Assembly (NCBI GenBank): GCA_963922565.1
Contig: CAWUIQ010000009.1
Location: 1 to 64,000 of the forward strand
Origin: JBCBKL01 sp963922565
GTDB lineage: Bacteria; Pseudomonadota; Alphaproteobacteria; Rhodobacterales; Rhodobacteraceae
DNA length: 64,000 nt
Direction of reading: 5' to 3'
Numbering within the stretch: the first letter of the stretch is position 1; each line of letters opens with the position of its first letter. Below are positions 25,584 to 34,359 of this stretch, in pieces. The notes below the pieces were generated by a model. The model ran no database searches. It had not been told where the DNA came from and was given only the letters and a program-made list of their open reading frames with translations. A program made the translations under genes and the position numbers.

Positions 25584-26833
25584 GCATGCCCCGTTGTCGT
25601 CAATGTGTTCAGGCGGTCCCGCAGATGCGCGATCCCCGGTGCCATGGTGAAATCGGCCTTCAGCCGAGCAAGCGCAGCCTCGGCCATTTCTTCCGTGGCT
25701 TGTGGATTGTGAGCCGCCCAGACCATCGCCTCCGCGATTTCTTGCGGGGCATCGCCACGCAAAAGGCCGTGGGTGCCGTCGGTGATAAATTCCGGGATTG
25801 CCGATACAGGTGTCGATAGGATCGGAAGCGATTGCGACGCTGCTTCCATCAGGACATTCGGCAGGCCATCGCGGTCCCCGTCATTTGCGACGCGACTGGG
25901 CAAAACGAAAAGGTCGGCCTTGCGCATTTCGGCAATCACCTCGGGCTGGTCGCAGGACCCCATCCAGGTGATCCGTTCAGCAAGGCCCAATTCGCCAGCC
26001 CGCGTCTTGAGCATGTCGCCATAATCGCCGCGGCTGCCACCGATATGAACCCATTGCCAGTCCAGATCGTCCGGCAACAGGGTCAGCGCTTCGATCAAAC
26101 GGTCGAATCCCTTTTTCTCAACCAAACGACCGACCGAGATCATCCGGAACGGCCCGTCAATGGATCGTGGCCTGCGTTCAGGCGGTGCCGGAAAGCGGTC
26201 TAGGTCCAAGCCGTGATAGACCAGATCGACGGGTGTACCGGTCGAGAGATCGCGCAGGTGCGCCGCACCAAAGGACGTACAAGTCGCACCGAACGCTGCA
26301 CCATGGGTCGCCGGTTTCAGCTTTTCCGCCAGTTCCCAGTCGGGTGATGTCCAGATGTCCTTGGCATGGGCCGCAAACGACCAGGGCAGACCCATCAGGA
26401 TCGATGCATAACGGGCGACAGATGACGGGGTATGCAAGAAATGCGCGTAGAATGCGCGAACATCTCCTGTCACCTCGCGGCAAAGAACGCAGGCCTGTCC
26501 AAAGCGACGCACCCGGTTGGGTGTCCGATCGCGCCGCAGATCCGCGCGAAACGCACGCCATGCCGCTTTCCATCCCGGCAATCGCCGCGCATGCAGGATC
26601 CCTCGCCAGACCCGATGGGGTTCATCCCGCAGGTATTCAGGCAGATAACGAACAGGGGCGGATAGCCGACGATGCAAGGGATGGGTCTTTTGATCGGTCG
26701 GATGTCTCAAGGACCAAAGCTCAAACCGGAGCCCAGCTTCTTCGAGCGCGACGAGTTCCTGCGCGATGAACGTCTCGGACAGGCGGGGCCAGCCCTTGAC
26801 CAGAACAGCAAGCGGGCGCGGCGCTTCGGTCAT
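25556..26833 (-). CDS. Family 4 glycosyltransferase
   Basis: This is a 425-residue GT-B enzyme with N-terminal VLVKGWPRLSETFIAQELVALEEAG, a start common in exopolysaccharide GT4 proteins. The donor-binding region is ISVGRLVEKKGFDRLIEAL, followed by a GLPNVLMEAASQSLPIL segment containing the second glutamate. An HAKDIW motif lies near residue 150. It overlaps the upstream transferase by 4 bases and the downstream one by 28. It resembles colanic-acid-type (WcaL/AmsK) glycosyltransferases in outline, but the donor cannot be predicted. Confidence 0.83.
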   Translation of the reverse strand: MTEAPRPLAVLVKGWPRLSETFIAQELVALEEAGLRFELWSLRHPTDQKTHPLHRRLSAPVRYLPEYLRDEPHRVWRGILHARRLPGWKAAWRAFRADLRRDRTPNRVRRFGQACVLCREVTGDVRAFYAHFLHTPSSVARYASILMGLPWSFAAHAKDIWTSPDWELAEKLKPATHGAAFGATCTSFGAAHLRDLSTGTPVDLVYHGLDLDRFPAPPERRPRSIDGPFRMISVGRLVEKKGFDRLIEALTLLPDDLDWQWVHIGGSRGDYGDMLKTRAGELGLAERITWMGSCDQPEVIAEMRKADLFVLPSRVANDGDRDGLPNVLMEAASQSLPILSTPVSAIPEFITDGTHGLLRGDAPQEIAEAMVWAAHNPQATEEMAEAALARLKADFTMAPGIAHLRDRLNTLTTTGHACTSHSSPR

Positions 26834-28050
26834 TCCGACGGTGCGCGCTCCTGCGATGCCATCAGACCGCGGGTCCGGTCAATAATCGCAGGCAATCCAT
26901 TGAGCAATCTGCCGGCGCAGGCCTCCGACGGTTTCGGTTGTGACGGCAAGGCCCGGATCGCTTCGATCATCGCCAGCGCGGTCAGACCATCCCGTTCCTC
27001 GTCGATCATCCGGACGAGGCCCATTTTTTCGGCCTGCTTCGCCCTGATCCACTGCTCGCGCCGTGGGACGGTTCGTGGCACAATCACCGCGCGCTTGTCG
27101 AATGACAGAACCTCGCAGAATGTGTTGTAGCCGCCCATGCAGACCACACCTTCGGCGGCTGCAAAAAGGGCTTCGATCAGACTGTCAAAACCGACCGCCT
27201 TAACGCGACCATTCAGCCGCGCCACCCGTGCTTCAAAGTCGTCGCGCACCTCGCCCGAAAGGAAGGGCCCATAGACCAGAACCGCATTCGGGCCGAGCGT
27301 TGCGTCCTTTTCGTAGGCAGAAAGGACCAGGTTGACCATCGCCTCACCGTCACCACCGCCCCCCGGAGTGATCAAGACAAAGGGCCCCTCGGGTGCATCA
27401 CCAGCCTCGGTTGCTTCGCGCCGCAAATACCCCGTCCAGTGCATCCGGCTGCGTGTTTCAGGTGACAGCGGGAGTGCTTCGGTCGGATCATAGACCTTTC
27501 GGTCGCCATAGACCCAGATCTCGTCATAGTACTTTTGCGCGGCATCGGTCGCACCCTTGCGATCCCATTCAGCCACCAGACTTGCCGGTTCATCGAGGAC
27601 ATCCCGCAAACCCAGAACCAGACGGGTCCGGCTCTCGGACGAAAGGGTCTCCAACGTCTCGATCAGCTCGCCCCGAAACCCCGTCGGCTCTTTGTCGACG
27701 ATCAGCAGATCCGGGTCATACTGCGCGACGGCCGACTTGATCAGACCTGACCGAAGGGACGTCGTCTCTTCGATGTCAAAGCCACCGGTCTGAGAGATGT
27801 ACGAACCATCTGACAGCTTCTTGACGCCCGGCAGCCGTACGTGATCGACGTTTTCAGGAAAGGTGAAACGACCAGCAACCGGGCTACCGGTCAGGATGAT
27901 TGCAGATGAGGCGACACCACTTTCGGTCAACGCGGTCGCAATGGCTCGCGAGCGCCGCAGGTGGCCCAAACCGAAGGTGTCATGGCTGTAGAGCATGACA
28001 CGGCCCCGATCCCCGGCAAAAGTCGTATCTGGATTACTTCCGTCTTTCAT
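26830..28050 (-). CDS. GT-B glycosyltransferase, MurG-like (COG4671 type)
   Basis: This is a 406-residue predicted glycosyltransferase with the acceptor loop YSHDTFGLGHLRRSRAIA near residue 20, VLITPGGGGDGEAMV opening the donor domain, and VCMGGYNTFCEVLSFDKRAVIVPR as the nucleotide-sugar loop. It is a distant paralogue of the transferase at 22829-23941. It starts 9 bases after the sugar dehydrogenase stop with GGGCAAAG as ribosome site, making it the second gene of the operon. Confidence 0.76.
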   Translation of the reverse strand: MKDGSNPDTTFAGDRGRVMLYSHDTFGLGHLRRSRAIATALTESGVASSAIILTGSPVAGRFTFPENVDHVRLPGVKKLSDGSYISQTGGFDIEETTSLRSGLIKSAVAQYDPDLLIVDKEPTGFRGELIETLETLSSESRTRLVLGLRDVLDEPASLVAEWDRKGATDAAQKYYDEIWVYGDRKVYDPTEALPLSPETRSRMHWTGYLRREATEAGDAPEGPFVLITPGGGGDGEAMVNLVLSAYEKDATLGPNAVLVYGPFLSGEVRDDFEARVARLNGRVKAVGFDSLIEALFAAAEGVVCMGGYNTFCEVLSFDKRAVIVPRTVPRREQWIRAKQAEKMGLVRMIDEERDGLTALAMIEAIRALPSQPKPSEACAGRLLNGLPAIIDRTRGLMASQERAPSE

Positions 28051-28059
28051 CTTTGCCCA

Positions 28060-29346
28060 CTACAGCCGGAGGTCGCTGCCCTCCCGGCCGAAAATCCCTT
28101 TGATGTCGTACAACACGGCCCCCGCCTTGCCAAAGCCGCGCACCGCTTCCACGCCCATTTCACGGAACTGCCGATGCCCAACAGCAACGATAACCGCATC
28201 ATATGTGCCCGGATCAGGCGCATCGACCACCGACAGATCGTGATTTTCCTTCAGCACATGGGGTGCGACCCACGGATCGTGAACATCGACGCGCACCGAA
28301 TAATCCTCAAGCTCGGACACAATATCGGCAACGCGCGTGTTGCGCGTATCGGCGCAGTTTTCCTTGAACGTGAACCCAAGGACGAGAACCCGCGCATCCT
28401 TGACCTGAGCCCCGCGTGACAGCATCGACTTGATCAGGGTCTGGGCCACGTGAACGCCCATGTGATCGTTGATGCGCCGACCGGCCAGAATGACCTCCGG
28501 GTGATAGCCAAGCTGCTCGGCCCGGTAGGTGAGATAGTATGGATCCACACCGATGCAGTGCCCGCCAACAAGGCCCGGGCGGAAATTCAGAAAGTTCCAC
28601 TTGGTCCCGGCTGCCTCGAGCACATCGAGGGTGTCGAGACCCAGACGGTCAAAGATCAGCGCGAATTCATTGACCAGCGCGATGTTCAAATCCCGCTGCG
28701 TGTTCTCGATGACCTTTGCTGCCTCAGCGGTCATGATGCTGTCGGCGCGATGCAGACCCGCCTTGATGATGGGGGCATAGATCGCCTCGACCCGGTCCAG
28801 CGTGGCCTTGTCCTGTCCGGCAATGATCTTGACGACAGTTTCGAGCGAATGCTCGGCATCGCCCGGGTTCACGCGTTCTGGCGAATAGCCGAGCTGGAAA
28901 TCAACGCCTGCCTCAAGACCCGACGAGCGTGCGAGTTCCGGCCCGCAGACCTCCTCTGTCACACCCGGATAAACCGTGCTTTCGACGACGACGAGCGCGC
29001 CCTTGGTCAGATGTGGTCCGACAATCCGACAGGCCGACCGAACCGGGTTCAGATCGGGCGACTTGGCATCCGTGATCGGCGTTGGAACCGCGATGATGAA
29101 GGTTTTGGTACCGGCCAGCTCGGCGGGATCAGAGACAAATCGCATCTCAGTCTGGGCAACCGATGCCTCGGCGACCTCACCGTTCGGGTCCCGGCCCTCT
29201 TTCAATGTGCCTACCAAATGATCGTCAGTGTCGAAGCCTACAACCTCGAACCCCGCGCGCGACAATGCCAGCGCCAGCGGCAGGCCGACATAACCCAGCC
29301 CAAGCACCGCAACGGGGTTGATGTCATGCAAAGTCTTCCCACTCAT
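28060..29346 (-). CDS. UDP-sugar (HexNAc) dehydrogenase, TviB/WecC-like
   Basis: This is a nucleotide-sugar dehydrogenase of 428 residues that oxidises C6 of a UDP-HexNAc (or UDP-hexose) to the uronic acid with two NAD+. The NAD loop is LGLGYVGLPLA (15-25). The catalytic segment GGHCIGVDPYYL has Cys264, and FKENCADTRNT lies in the C-terminal NAD/UDP domain. VYPGVTEE and NPGDAEH are typical of the TviB/VipA branch that makes UDP-GalNAcA or GlcNAcA. It is the first gene of the glycan operon, so it predicts an acidic aminosugar in the product. The ATG at 29346 is supported by the N-terminal family alignment. Confidence 0.86.
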   Translation of the reverse strand: MSGKTLHDINPVAVLGLGYVGLPLALALSRAGFEVVGFDTDDHLVGTLKEGRDPNGEVAEASVAQTEMRFVSDPAELAGTKTFIIAVPTPITDAKSPDLNPVRSACRIVGPHLTKGALVVVESTVYPGVTEEVCGPELARSSGLEAGVDFQLGYSPERVNPGDAEHSLETVVKIIAGQDKATLDRVEAIYAPIIKAGLHRADSIMTAEAAKVIENTQRDLNIALVNEFALIFDRLGLDTLDVLEAAGTKWNFLNFRPGLVGGHCIGVDPYYLTYRAEQLGYHPEVILAGRRINDHMGVHVAQTLIKSMLSRGAQVKDARVLVLGFTFKENCADTRNTRVADIVSELEDYSVRVDVHDPWVAPHVLKENHDLSVVDAPDPGTYDAVIVAVGHRQFREMGVEAVRGFGKAGAVLYDIKGIFGREGSDLRL

Positions 29347-29517
29347 GGCTTTTTACCCGTTCATACTTTCTTGTCCGCCGCAACCGCCATCTGGGGACGA
29401 TGGGTTCGAATTTCAAAAGGTTGCAAGCGAACTCGCGCCGGATTGAGCATGCGTGTGGTGCCTCGCCTCAGCGCATTTGCAATGATTGCTGCGCTCGCAT
29501 AGCGTCAAAGCACCTAT

Positions 29518-31887
29518 TTGAACGACTTTGAAACGGACAACAGCTTGCGCCACCTCGTTTTTCTTGTCTTGGCAATAGCCACGCTGACATTTTGGGGCCC
29601 GTTTGCTGAGGCGCAGGGGCTGAGCAGCCTCGTACCCTCAACGACGACCTCGACCGAAGAAGACACATCTGATGTGACCGAAATCATCAGATCCGCGGCC
29701 GAAAGCGGTGTCAGCGTCATCGTGATCGACAGCGACGGAAACATTCTGTCCCAGGGTAGTGAAGCGGCAGCCGAAAGCGCCACGGAGGACCAAGCCGCGG
29801 ATGGCTCCGAGCTCATGAAGATGAGCGACAGCGCCGCGGAGTTCCGTTCAGCACTGATTGCACAATTTCTGGCCCTGCCTGCGGCTTTCAACGAGGTCGT
29901 CTACATCCTGCGCGCCGCCAGCCCTGACGGCACGATCATGGCATACTTCATAGCGCTCGTGAGCAGCCTGCTTTTGTTCGGTGTCGGGATGCTGTTCGAG
30001 GCTCAGGTATTCGGAAAACGCATCGCGAAACAGTACGTGGTTGCCAGGATCCACGAGAACCCCCAGGGCTATGTCGGCAAGATGCCGTTTCTGGTGTTCC
30101 GGTTTTTCATGGGTGTGATCGGTACGCTCGTCTCTATGGCCGTTGCCTATATACTCGGCTACATCATCTTCGGGCCGCTCGACGATTCAGCTCTGCAGTT
30201 CACCGTAGCGCTGATCAACACCGGATACTTCTCGATCCGGGTGGTCACCGGCCTTTGGCGGATGATCCTTTCGCCCTTCCTGTCGCAGTACCGCATCCCG
30301 CTGTTTTCCGATCACGACGCCAAGAAGCTGTATCGATGGCTTGTCGTAGCAACGGTCATCGGCGCATCGGCGATCCTGCTCGGCCTCTGGATCGGTGAAT
30401 TGGGCCTGAACTACGACGTCTACGCGTTCTTCTCCTCGCTGCTTTCGTTCGTTGTGATGCTGACGAACATCGCTCTGGTCACCGCCAATCGTAAGGCGAT
30501 CACGAATGCGTTGCGGAACGGACAACCCCACAAGGAATGCTCTTGGCCAGTACGTTTCATGGCAAATATCTGGGCGCCGTTCGCGTATCTTTACCTGGTC
30601 TTCGCCTGGGTCGAACTGACCTATGAGGTGGTGATCGGTCAGCCATCGAACATCCCGATGATTGCCGGCGCCTACGGTATTCTGACGACGATCATCGTCG
30701 TCTACGGCATCATCAGCTACTTCATCGAGGCCAGTTTTGCCCGGCGCCGCGCCCTTGCGGCGAGAAACGAAGAGCTTGCCCTGGAAGACTTCGACATCGA
30801 AGAGGCCGAGGTAGAACTCGCTCTGAAGCCACGCATAACCACCTATGAGCAACTCGCACAGCGCGTCGCCGGGGTGCTCGCGTTCGTGGCCGGTGTCTAT
30901 GCGTGCCTTTTGATCTGGGAGCCGCCCTCGACCGGTATGGGGGAATCCTTTCAGCAGCGCATCATCGACATCACGGTAATCTGTTTTCTGGGCTACATAG
31001 CCTATCACGCCTTCCGGATCTGGATCGACCAGAAAATCGAGGAAGAGCAAGGCGACGCCCCCGACGAGGGAGAGCTGGGTGACGAAGGCGGCGGATCAAG
31101 CGCAAGTCGCCTTGGGACTTTGCTGCCGCTCTTTCGCAACACCGTTCTTGTGGTAATCTTCGTCGCGATCGGGCTGATCGTATTGATGGAAATGGGCGTG
31201 AATGTCGGCCCGCTCTTCGCGGGTGCCGGTATCGTCGGTGTCGCCATCGGCTTTGGCTCTCAGGCTCTGGTGCGCGACATCTTTTCGGGGGCCTTCTTTC
31301 TGTTCGATGACGCCTTCCGCAAGGGCGAGTATGTGGATGTGGGCGGAGTGAAGGGCACGGTCGAAAAGATCTCGGTCCGGTCATTCCAGCTGCGTCACCA
31401 TTTGGGTGCCTTGCACACAATGCCATTCGGCGAAATTCAAGTGATGACGAACTATTCCCGCGATTGGGTTATCATGAAACTGCCCCTGCGGGTGACCTAC
31501 GACACCGATGTCGAGCATGTGCGCAAACTGATCAAGAAGCTCGGGCAAGAGTTACTCGACGATCCGGTCATCGGGCAGGATTTCATTCAGCCGCTGAAAT
31601 CCCAAGGCGTTATCGAAATGCAGGACAGCGCGATGATCATCCGGGTCAAGTTCATGACCAAGCCCGGGGATCAATGGATTATCCGGAAACGGGTTTATCA
31701 GGAAATCCGGTCGCTCTTCGACCGCGAAGGCATCAATTTCGCGCACCGCGAGGTCACGGTCCGACTGGCGGAAGACAAGCAGAAAGAACTGCCACCTGAA
31801 AAGCGCGAAGCCGTGCTCGCCGCGGCCCAAGCCGCCATTGACGAGGACTATCTCGATGAGATGGCCGGCGGCGGCGACGACCGATAA
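29518..31887 (+). CDS. Large mechanosensitive ion channel (MscS family)
   Basis: This is an inner-membrane channel of 789 residues. An N-terminal signal-like segment (to about residue 36, FAEA) leads to a Ser/Asp/Glu-rich periplasmic part. About ten membrane helices follow. The MscS pore helix is GVNVGPLFAGAGIVGVAIGFG and the signature FGSQALVRDIFSGAFFLFDD lies near 580-600. The cytoplasmic vestibule follows. The frame begins with TTG at 29518; a second TTG at 29545 is an alternative and there is no ATG before the signal peptide. It is divergent from the glycan operon by 171 bases. It probably acts as an osmotic safety valve. Confidence 0.86.
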   Translation: MNDFETDNSLRHLVFLVLAIATLTFWGPFAEAQGLSSLVPSTTTSTEEDTSDVTEIIRSAAESGVSVIVIDSDGNILSQGSEAAAESATEDQAADGSELMKMSDSAAEFRSALIAQFLALPAAFNEVVYILRAASPDGTIMAYFIALVSSLLLFGVGMLFEAQVFGKRIAKQYVVARIHENPQGYVGKMPFLVFRFFMGVIGTLVSMAVAYILGYIIFGPLDDSALQFTVALINTGYFSIRVVTGLWRMILSPFLSQYRIPLFSDHDAKKLYRWLVVATVIGASAILLGLWIGELGLNYDVYAFFSSLLSFVVMLTNIALVTANRKAITNALRNGQPHKECSWPVRFMANIWAPFAYLYLVFAWVELTYEVVIGQPSNIPMIAGAYGILTTIIVVYGIISYFIEASFARRRALAARNEELALEDFDIEEAEVELALKPRITTYEQLAQRVAGVLAFVAGVYACLLIWEPPSTGMGESFQQRIIDITVICFLGYIAYHAFRIWIDQKIEEEQGDAPDEGELGDEGGGSSASRLGTLLPLFRNTVLVVIFVAIGLIVLMEMGVNVGPLFAGAGIVGVAIGFGSQALVRDIFSGAFFLFDDAFRKGEYVDVGGVKGTVEKISVRSFQLRHHLGALHTMPFGEIQVMTNYSRDWVIMKLPLRVTYDTDVEHVRKLIKKLGQELLDDPVIGQDFIQPLKSQGVIEMQDSAMIIRVKFMTKPGDQWIIRKRVYQEIRSLFDREGINFAHREVTVRLAEDKQKELPPEKREAVLAAAQAAIDEDYLDEMAGGGDDR

Positions 31888-31997
31888 TTCGATGCCGCTT
31901 GCAAGACCGTGAATTGCGGTCTGGCTTTCGGTTGGGCATACTGCAGTGCAAGAGCGGCCAGACGGGAAGCAGGCCGCCGGTTAACAGAGCAGGCGCC

Positions 31998-32366
31998 ATG
32001 TTTCGAGCATCCATGATAATGGTCTTACTTCTCATTCTGTCGTCTTGTGGCGGCACCCGGTATTCCAGCCAGAGTGCTGCCAACAGCCGCACAAACCTAG
32101 CAGCGCAACCGGTCCTTTTTGCGACCGGCCCCATCTCGTCCGCATGCCTTGCTGCCGGACGACGCGACGCCAGCCGCACCCGCTGCGGCTGTGTTCAGGC
32201 GGTTGCGAACATGTCGCTTAGCGCGTCTGATCAGCGCCGCGGCATTGTTTTCTTTGACGACCCGCAACGCGCACAGGATACCCGTCAGGCAGATGGCGCA
32301 TCGAACGAGGCGTTCTGGCAAAGATGGAAAGCCTTTGGTGCGGACGCGGAGCGTCTGTGCACGTGA
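31998..32366 (+). CDS. Small Rhodobacterales lipoprotein with conserved Cys
   Basis: This is a 122-residue protein. The signal peptide MFRASMIMVLLLILSSC ends at a lipobox Cys (LSSC). The mature domain has the conserved-looking core CLAAGRRDASRTRCGCVQAVANMSLSASDQRR followed by FFDDPQRAQDTRQ and a final WQRWKAFGADAERLC. Homologues in this order are often labelled arginine transporter, a name nothing in the sequence supports. The four cysteines may form two disulphides in the periplasm. The ATG at 31998 begins the signal peptide; the longer frame has no such feature. Confidence 0.6.
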   Translation: MFRASMIMVLLLILSSCGGTRYSSQSAANSRTNLAAQPVLFATGPISSACLAAGRRDASRTRCGCVQAVANMSLSASDQRRGIVFFDDPQRAQDTRQADGASNEAFWQRWKAFGADAERLCT

Positions 32367-32370
32367 CCGG

Positions 32371-32952
32371 TTAGAGACTACGCATCCAGAACTGAAGTTG
32401 CTTCGACGTCTCTATGGGCTGATCGATATCCTTCCAAGCGAATTCCGCCTGCACTCCATCGAGCTTGCGATATCCGCGCGCTGTCCAAAACCCGTCGAGC
32501 GAACGATACTCTGAGGGTCTGAGGGGATGATCAGCGGGTCGGGTCACAGCGCAGAAACAGATATGACGATACCCTCTGCCCCGCGCGTGATCCTCGCGCA
32601 GGTCGAAAAACTGGTGACCAATCCCTTGGCCACGAAACTCGGGCAAAAGCACACTTTCCGCGCAGTAGAAAACATCGTCCAGCGCTTCTGATCGGTCAGC
32701 AAAGGCCGCGCCGAACTCATCCGCGTGATCGCGAAGGGGCGATCCGGTGCTCGCCCCGACCAATTCACCGTCATCGTAAGCACCCACAACAATGGCGTCT
32801 TCGCTCTGGGCAAAGGCGCCAAGATACCGTCGTTCGTAATCGAGGTCGCCATCGTAGAGATACGGCCATTCGCGGAACACCGCGATCCGCAACCGTGCAA
32901 CGTCTTCGAGCGCGCCTTGAAGGTCGGAGCCGGTCAAGACGCGCAGATCCAT
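32371..32952 (-). CDS. GNAT-family N-acetyltransferase
   Basis: This is a 193-residue acetyltransferase with the acetyl-CoA loop LPEFRGQGIGHQFFDLRE (motif A, R/Q-x-x-G-x-G/A) near residue 115, preceded by the beta strand DVFYCAESVLL. The C-terminal part FWTARGYRKLDGVQAEFAWKD matches the usual GNAT end. The start at 32952 overlaps the SnoaL-like gene's stop by one base (TGATG). The substrate is not predictable. Confidence 0.78.
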   Translation of the reverse strand: MDLRVLTGSDLQGALEDVARLRIAVFREWPYLYDGDLDYERRYLGAFAQSEDAIVVGAYDDGELVGASTGSPLRDHADEFGAAFADRSEALDDVFYCAESVLLPEFRGQGIGHQFFDLREDHARGRGYRHICFCAVTRPADHPLRPSEYRSLDGFWTARGYRKLDGVQAEFAWKDIDQPIETSKQLQFWMRSL

Positions 32953-33344
32953 CACGACACCTGCCGGATCCATTCGTTGAGGTTGTAGTAGGTACTGACG
33001 CGGCTGATCAGGCCATCCCGAATGTGGAAAAAACTGCCAGCCGGCAACGCATAGGCTTGGCCATCGGCCTCGGGCAGACCGTCATCGGTTTCCATGTAGC
33101 TACCGTTGACGATGTATTCGGCGGCAGCTCGGGTGCCTGAGGTCTCTGACAGGATCACGAGATCGGTCAGCTCTTCCTGATAGCAATGATCCATATGCGC
33201 ACAGAACTCGGCAAAGGCCGCCTTTCCAATCCGCACGCCGCCCTGGTTGACATGGTGGGCCACGTCATCCGTCAGGCAAGCAAGCATCCCGTTCGTGTCG
33301 CCCGCATTGAAGGCGGCGAAGTAGCGTTCGATGATATCCGTCAT
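32952..33344 (-). CDS. SnoaL/NTF2-like protein
   Basis: This is a 130-residue cone-shaped alpha+beta barrel protein. It opens IIERYFAAFNAGDTNGMLACLTDDVAHHVNQG, the standard SnoaL-like start, and closes with GSFFHIRDGLISRVSTYYNLNEWIRQV. It overlaps the phosphatase gene by 4 bases and the GNAT gene by 1. SnoaL-like proteins can be isomerases, hydrolases or hydroxylases. With no conserved catalytic set visible, the function remains open. Confidence 0.75.
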   Translation of the reverse strand: MTDIIERYFAAFNAGDTNGMLACLTDDVAHHVNQGGVRIGKAAFAEFCAHMDHCYQEELTDLVILSETSGTRAAAEYIVNGSYMETDDGLPEADGQAYALPAGSFFHIRDGLISRVSTYYNLNEWIRQVS

Positions 33345-33802
33345 TGCACCCTCGTCGGCTCACCCCAGCGGTCTCTGAGCCGTTCTATGATCTGATCACG
33401 GGCCTCGCGGTAGCTGGCCAGCTTGTCGGCCCGTGTCTCACCCAGCCCGGTCGGGTCAAGTATTGGCCAGTATTCGACATCCAGATGGTAGTAGCGGGTC
33501 AGTTCCAGCGCCCGCCGTTGCGATGCCGGCGACAGCGCGATGACCAGATCGAAAGACGAAAGATCGTCGCCCCATTCCTCCATCTCGTCAAAGCTGCGCG
33601 ACCGATGGCGGCTCAGTTCCACGTCCATCTCCTGGCAGACGGCGATGGAAAAGCCGTCGATCTCCATATCATTATGGACACCTACGGACTGCACGTAGGT
33701 CCCGGTGCCATAGAATTTCTTCATGATCCCCTCGGCCATCGGTGAGCGTACTGCGTTGTGGTCACAACAAAAGAGCACCGACTGGGGAAGTGTCTGGGCC
33801 AT
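33341..33802 (-). CDS. Low-molecular-weight protein-tyrosine-phosphatase-like protein
   Basis: This is a 153-residue member of the LMW-PTP/arsenate reductase fold. The P-loop CDHNAVRS (Cys13-x5-Arg19) and a downstream DPTG (Asp116) supply the catalytic set. It directly follows UPF0262, whose stop codon TAG at 33803-33805 touches the ATG at 33802. In alphaproteobacteria this pairing with UPF0262 and hisD is conserved. The in vivo substrate (phosphotyrosine proteins or small molecules) is unknown. No arsenic-specific Cys triad is apparent. Confidence 0.82.
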   Translation of the reverse strand: MAQTLPQSVLFCCDHNAVRSPMAEGIMKKFYGTGTYVQSVGVHNDMEIDGFSIAVCQEMDVELSRHRSRSFDEMEEWGDDLSSFDLVIALSPASQRRALELTRYYHLDVEYWPILDPTGLGETRADKLASYREARDQIIERLRDRWGEPTRVQ

Positions 33803-34282
33803 CTAACCGCCGAAGTGCAGAACACAGATGAGCGTAAAGAGGCGGCGGGCGGTGTCGGAATCGATTTCGACCTTCCCATCCAGCCGCTCGATCAGGACCC
33901 GGCTGCCCTCGTTGTGGATCCCGCGGCGTGCCATGTCGATCGTTTCGATCTGGCTCGGCGGCAGTTTCTTGACTGCTTCAAAGTAGCTTTCGCAGATCTG
34001 GAAATAGTCCTTTACGACCTGCCGGAAGGGTCCCAGTGACAGATGGAACTCTGCCGCCTTCTCTGCCCCCTCTGTTTCGACGTCAAAGACAAGCCGCTTG
34101 TCGCGGATCGCGAGCCCCAGATGATAGGGGCCGGAGGGTACGGCGCGCCCGTCCCGTTCCGGCAGAACGAACGAGTTCTGCTCAAGCAGGTCGAAAATCG
34201 CGACCTTCCTCTCCTGCTCGATCTCTGGTGTCGGCGGGGGGAGGTTGGCGTCGTCGAGTGAAATGTGGGTGATACGAGACAT
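33803..34282 (-). CDS. UPF0262 family protein
   Basis: This is a 159-residue conserved alphaproteobacterial protein of unknown function. Typical features are ISLDDANLPPPTPEIEQERKVAIFDLLEQN at the start, PYHLGLAIRDKRLVFDV, the FHLSLGPFRQVVKDYFQICESYFEAV helix and the ERLDGKVEIDSDTARRLFTLICVLH end. The ATG at 34282 matches the family N-terminus; the longer frame to 34510 has no similarity to anything I know. It is co-transcribed with the LMW phosphatase gene. Confidence 0.85.
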   Translation of the reverse strand: MSRITHISLDDANLPPPTPEIEQERKVAIFDLLEQNSFVLPERDGRAVPSGPYHLGLAIRDKRLVFDVETEGAEKAAEFHLSLGPFRQVVKDYFQICESYFEAVKKLPPSQIETIDMARRGIHNEGSRVLIERLDGKVEIDSDTARRLFTLICVLHFGG

Positions 34283-34359
34283 CGGATGAGCAACAAACTG
34301 CGCGGTTAAAGGCCGGGCAGTGCTTACCCAAACGCTCGCATCAAGACAATGCTGCGATT

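Noticed and set aside
31904..31922. AGACCG/CGGTCT hairpin after the MscS gene
   Set aside because: Only six pairs and no T-tract; too weak to call a terminator.
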